NCBI RefSeq assembly: GCF_001908725.1
Contig: NZ_CP018725.1
Location: 1,612,001 to 1,676,000, forward strand
Source of the DNA: Xanthomonas vesicatoria ATCC 35937
GTDB lineage: Bacteria > Pseudomonadota > Gammaproteobacteria > Xanthomonadales > Xanthomonadaceae
Direction: 5' to 3'
Length of the DNA stretch: 64,000 bases
Position numbers and translations under genes: made by a program. Below, one piece after another: positions 62,670 to 64,000 of this stretch (position 1 is its first letter; each line of letters starts with the position of its first letter). The notes under the pieces were generated by a model. It was not told the DNA's origin. It worked only from the letters and a program-made list of their open reading frames with translations, and did no database searches.

Positions 62670-64000
62670 ATGCGAAACCTGATCCAGTCCGCACTACCGG
62701 CGGCATACGTATTGCTGTGTGTGATCGCAGCGCCTGCAGCCGCGCAGCGCCTGCGCGTGCAATCGCCCGATGCACGTACCGAAGTGGAATTCACCCTGCG
62801 CGACGGCGGCGTCCCCAGCTATCGCGTGCTGTACCGCAACACGTTGGTGCTCGACGATGCACCGCTCGGGCTGGATCTTGGCAAGGCCGGCAAACTTGGC
62901 CGCGGCATGACCGTGCAGGACAGCAGCACCGACACGCACGACAGCACGTTCACGTTACCGGTTGGCAAGACCCAGCAGGCGCGCGATCACTATCGTCAGT
63001 TGCGCGTGCAGCTAGCCGATCAACAAGAGCGCAGGCTCACGGTGGAATTGCGCGCCTACGACGATGGCGTCGCGTTGCGCTACGTACTGCCCGATGCCGG
63101 GGAGGTCCGCATCCGCGACGAACTCACCGGCTTTGCGTTTCCGCGCGACTACCCCTGCTGGACCTTGAACCTGGGCCGGTTCGGAACCAGCCACGAGGGC
63201 GAGTACGACGCGATTGCCGCGTCCAAACTGCGCCCGCACAATCTGCTGGAGTTACCACTGGTGTGCCAGACCGATGCACGCGGCACCACGCTGGCGATCG
63301 GCGAGGCGAATCTGCGCGACTACGCAGGCCTGTATCTGACCGGCCGTGCCGATGGTGGATTGGGCGTGTCGGCGAAGTTATCGCCACGTCTGGACGACCC
63401 CAAGCTGGCGGTCAGTCTCGATGCGAAAGGACGCGATTTCGCAACGCCGTGGCGGGTGATCATGCTCGGCGACAGCCCGGTGAGCCTGATCGAATCCAAC
63501 CTGATTTCCGCGCTCAATCCACCGCCGGCGTTCGATGCGGGCTGGGTGCGTGCGGGCAAATCGGCGTGGGACTGGTGGTCGGGCAACCTTGCTAGCGGGG
63601 TGGAACAGCCCGGCATGAACACCGCCACGATCCAGCGTTACATCGATCATGCGCAGCAGTTGAAGCTGCAATACATGCTGATCGACGACGGTTGGTATTA
63701 CGGCAGCACCGGTGACGGGCAATACAACAGCGATGCCGATATTCGCCGCCCGGTAGAGCAGCTCGACCTGCAAGGCCTGGTGGCCTACGCACGCAAGCGC
63801 GACGTGGGATTGTGGCTATGGGCGCACTGGCGCGCACTCGATGCGCACATGGACGAGGCGCTGGCGTGGTATCAAGAAATCGGCATCAAGGGCATCAAGG
63901 TCGACTTCATGGACCGCGATGACCAGCAGATGGTGGACTTCTACCACCGTCTGCTAAGCAAGGCGGCCGAACACAAGCTGCTCGTCGACTTGCACGGTGC
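62670..64000 (+). CDS. GH97-family alpha-glycosidase, N-terminal part (cut by window edge)
   Basis: The visible 443 codons start MRNLIQSALPAAYVLLCVIA with a signal peptide cleaved after AAAQ; strong ribosome site GGAGGAGGG. The N-terminal beta-sandwich carries RVQSPDARTEVEFTLRDGGV and ELRAYDDGVALRYVLP. The TIM barrel begins with GKSAWDWWSGNL, LQYMLIDDGWYYGS, LWLWAHWRALDAHMDEAL and GIKGIKVDFMDRDDQQMV, the GH97 signature; the Asp in KVDFM is in the position of the nucleophile of retaining members. GH97 includes alpha-glucosidases and alpha-galactosidases; the subgroup is not decided by the visible part. Confidence 0.9.
   Translation, partial: MRNLIQSALPAAYVLLCVIAAPAAAQRLRVQSPDARTEVEFTLRDGGVPSYRVLYRNTLVLDDAPLGLDLGKAGKLGRGMTVQDSSTDTHDSTFTLPVGKTQQARDHYRQLRVQLADQQERRLTVELRAYDDGVALRYVLPDAGEVRIRDELTGFAFPRDYPCWTLNLGRFGTSHEGEYDAIAASKLRPHNLLELPLVCQTDARGTTLAIGEANLRDYAGLYLTGRADGGLGVSAKLSPRLDDPKLAVSLDAKGRDFATPWRVIMLGDSPVSLIESNLISALNPPPAFDAGWVRAGKSAWDWWSGNLASGVEQPGMNTATIQRYIDHAQQLKLQYMLIDDGWYYGSTGDGQYNSDADIRRPVEQLDLQGLVAYARKRDVGLWLWAHWRALDAHMDEALAWYQEIGIKGIKVDFMDRDDQQMVDFYHRLLSKAAEHKLLVDLHG

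Overview
The window reads as chromosome of a Xanthomonas species (GC-rich gammaproteobacterium). The evidence is the ColR/ColS pair, a GDSL autotransporter esterase, a FadL-free but TonB-receptor-rich carbohydrate locus, GGGAATC tandem repeats and a two-domain GH6 cellobiohydrolase of the CbsA type. CbsA is known from vascular xanthomonads, so a vascular plant pathogen is a reasonable guess; the species cannot be fixed by reading alone.

Layout. 1-8.6 kb is backbone: colS (cut by the window edge), colR, a small secreted protein, rimK, glgX, an H-NS-type protein, an STN-domain protein and a small membrane protein. 8.69-40.56 kb is one integrated element of about 31.9 kb inserted at the 3' end of a tRNA-Gly(CCC) gene. 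It is bounded by an exact 18-bp direct repeat and carries the matching tyrosine integrase next to the tRNA. Both ends carry TGATACC repeats spaced exactly 12 bp, which look like arm-type integrase sites. 40.6-64 kb is backbone again: estA, thiS-thiG, trmB, an SLC13-type transporter, a Rieske protein, an FAH-family hydrolase, mscL, an M28 peptidase, a LacI regulator, a cytochrome P450 with a tiny precursor peptide, cbsA, a TonB-dependent receptor, a GH2 enzyme and the start of a GH97 enzyme.

The element looks mobilizable rather than self-transmissible: MOBQ-type relaxase (frameshifted), a MobC/TraD-like accessory protein and a recognisable oriT, but no mating-pair genes. Its cargo is conflict-related. 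It has a DUF6516/HTH toxin-antitoxin-like pair with a palindromic operator, HNH nucleases, a 1335-residue AHH-nuclease toxin with an Imm11-type immunity gene, a Dam-type methylase/HerA ATPase/NurA-like nuclease operon, a kinase/UvrD-like helicase/unknown operon, a two-gene PD-(D/E)XK unit and a decayed radC. A second tyrosine recombinase at 28.6 kb suggests the island is composite.

The most striking item is outside the island, at 51.9-53.2 kb. A 26-codon gene whose product ends in SYSWYIWY lies directly upstream of, and on the same strand as, a short cytochrome P450. This matches the minimal layout of the P450-crosslinked atropopeptide RiPPs (tryptorubin A is built from AWYIWY). It is read here as a candidate two-gene RiPP pathway in a Gram-negative plant pathogen.
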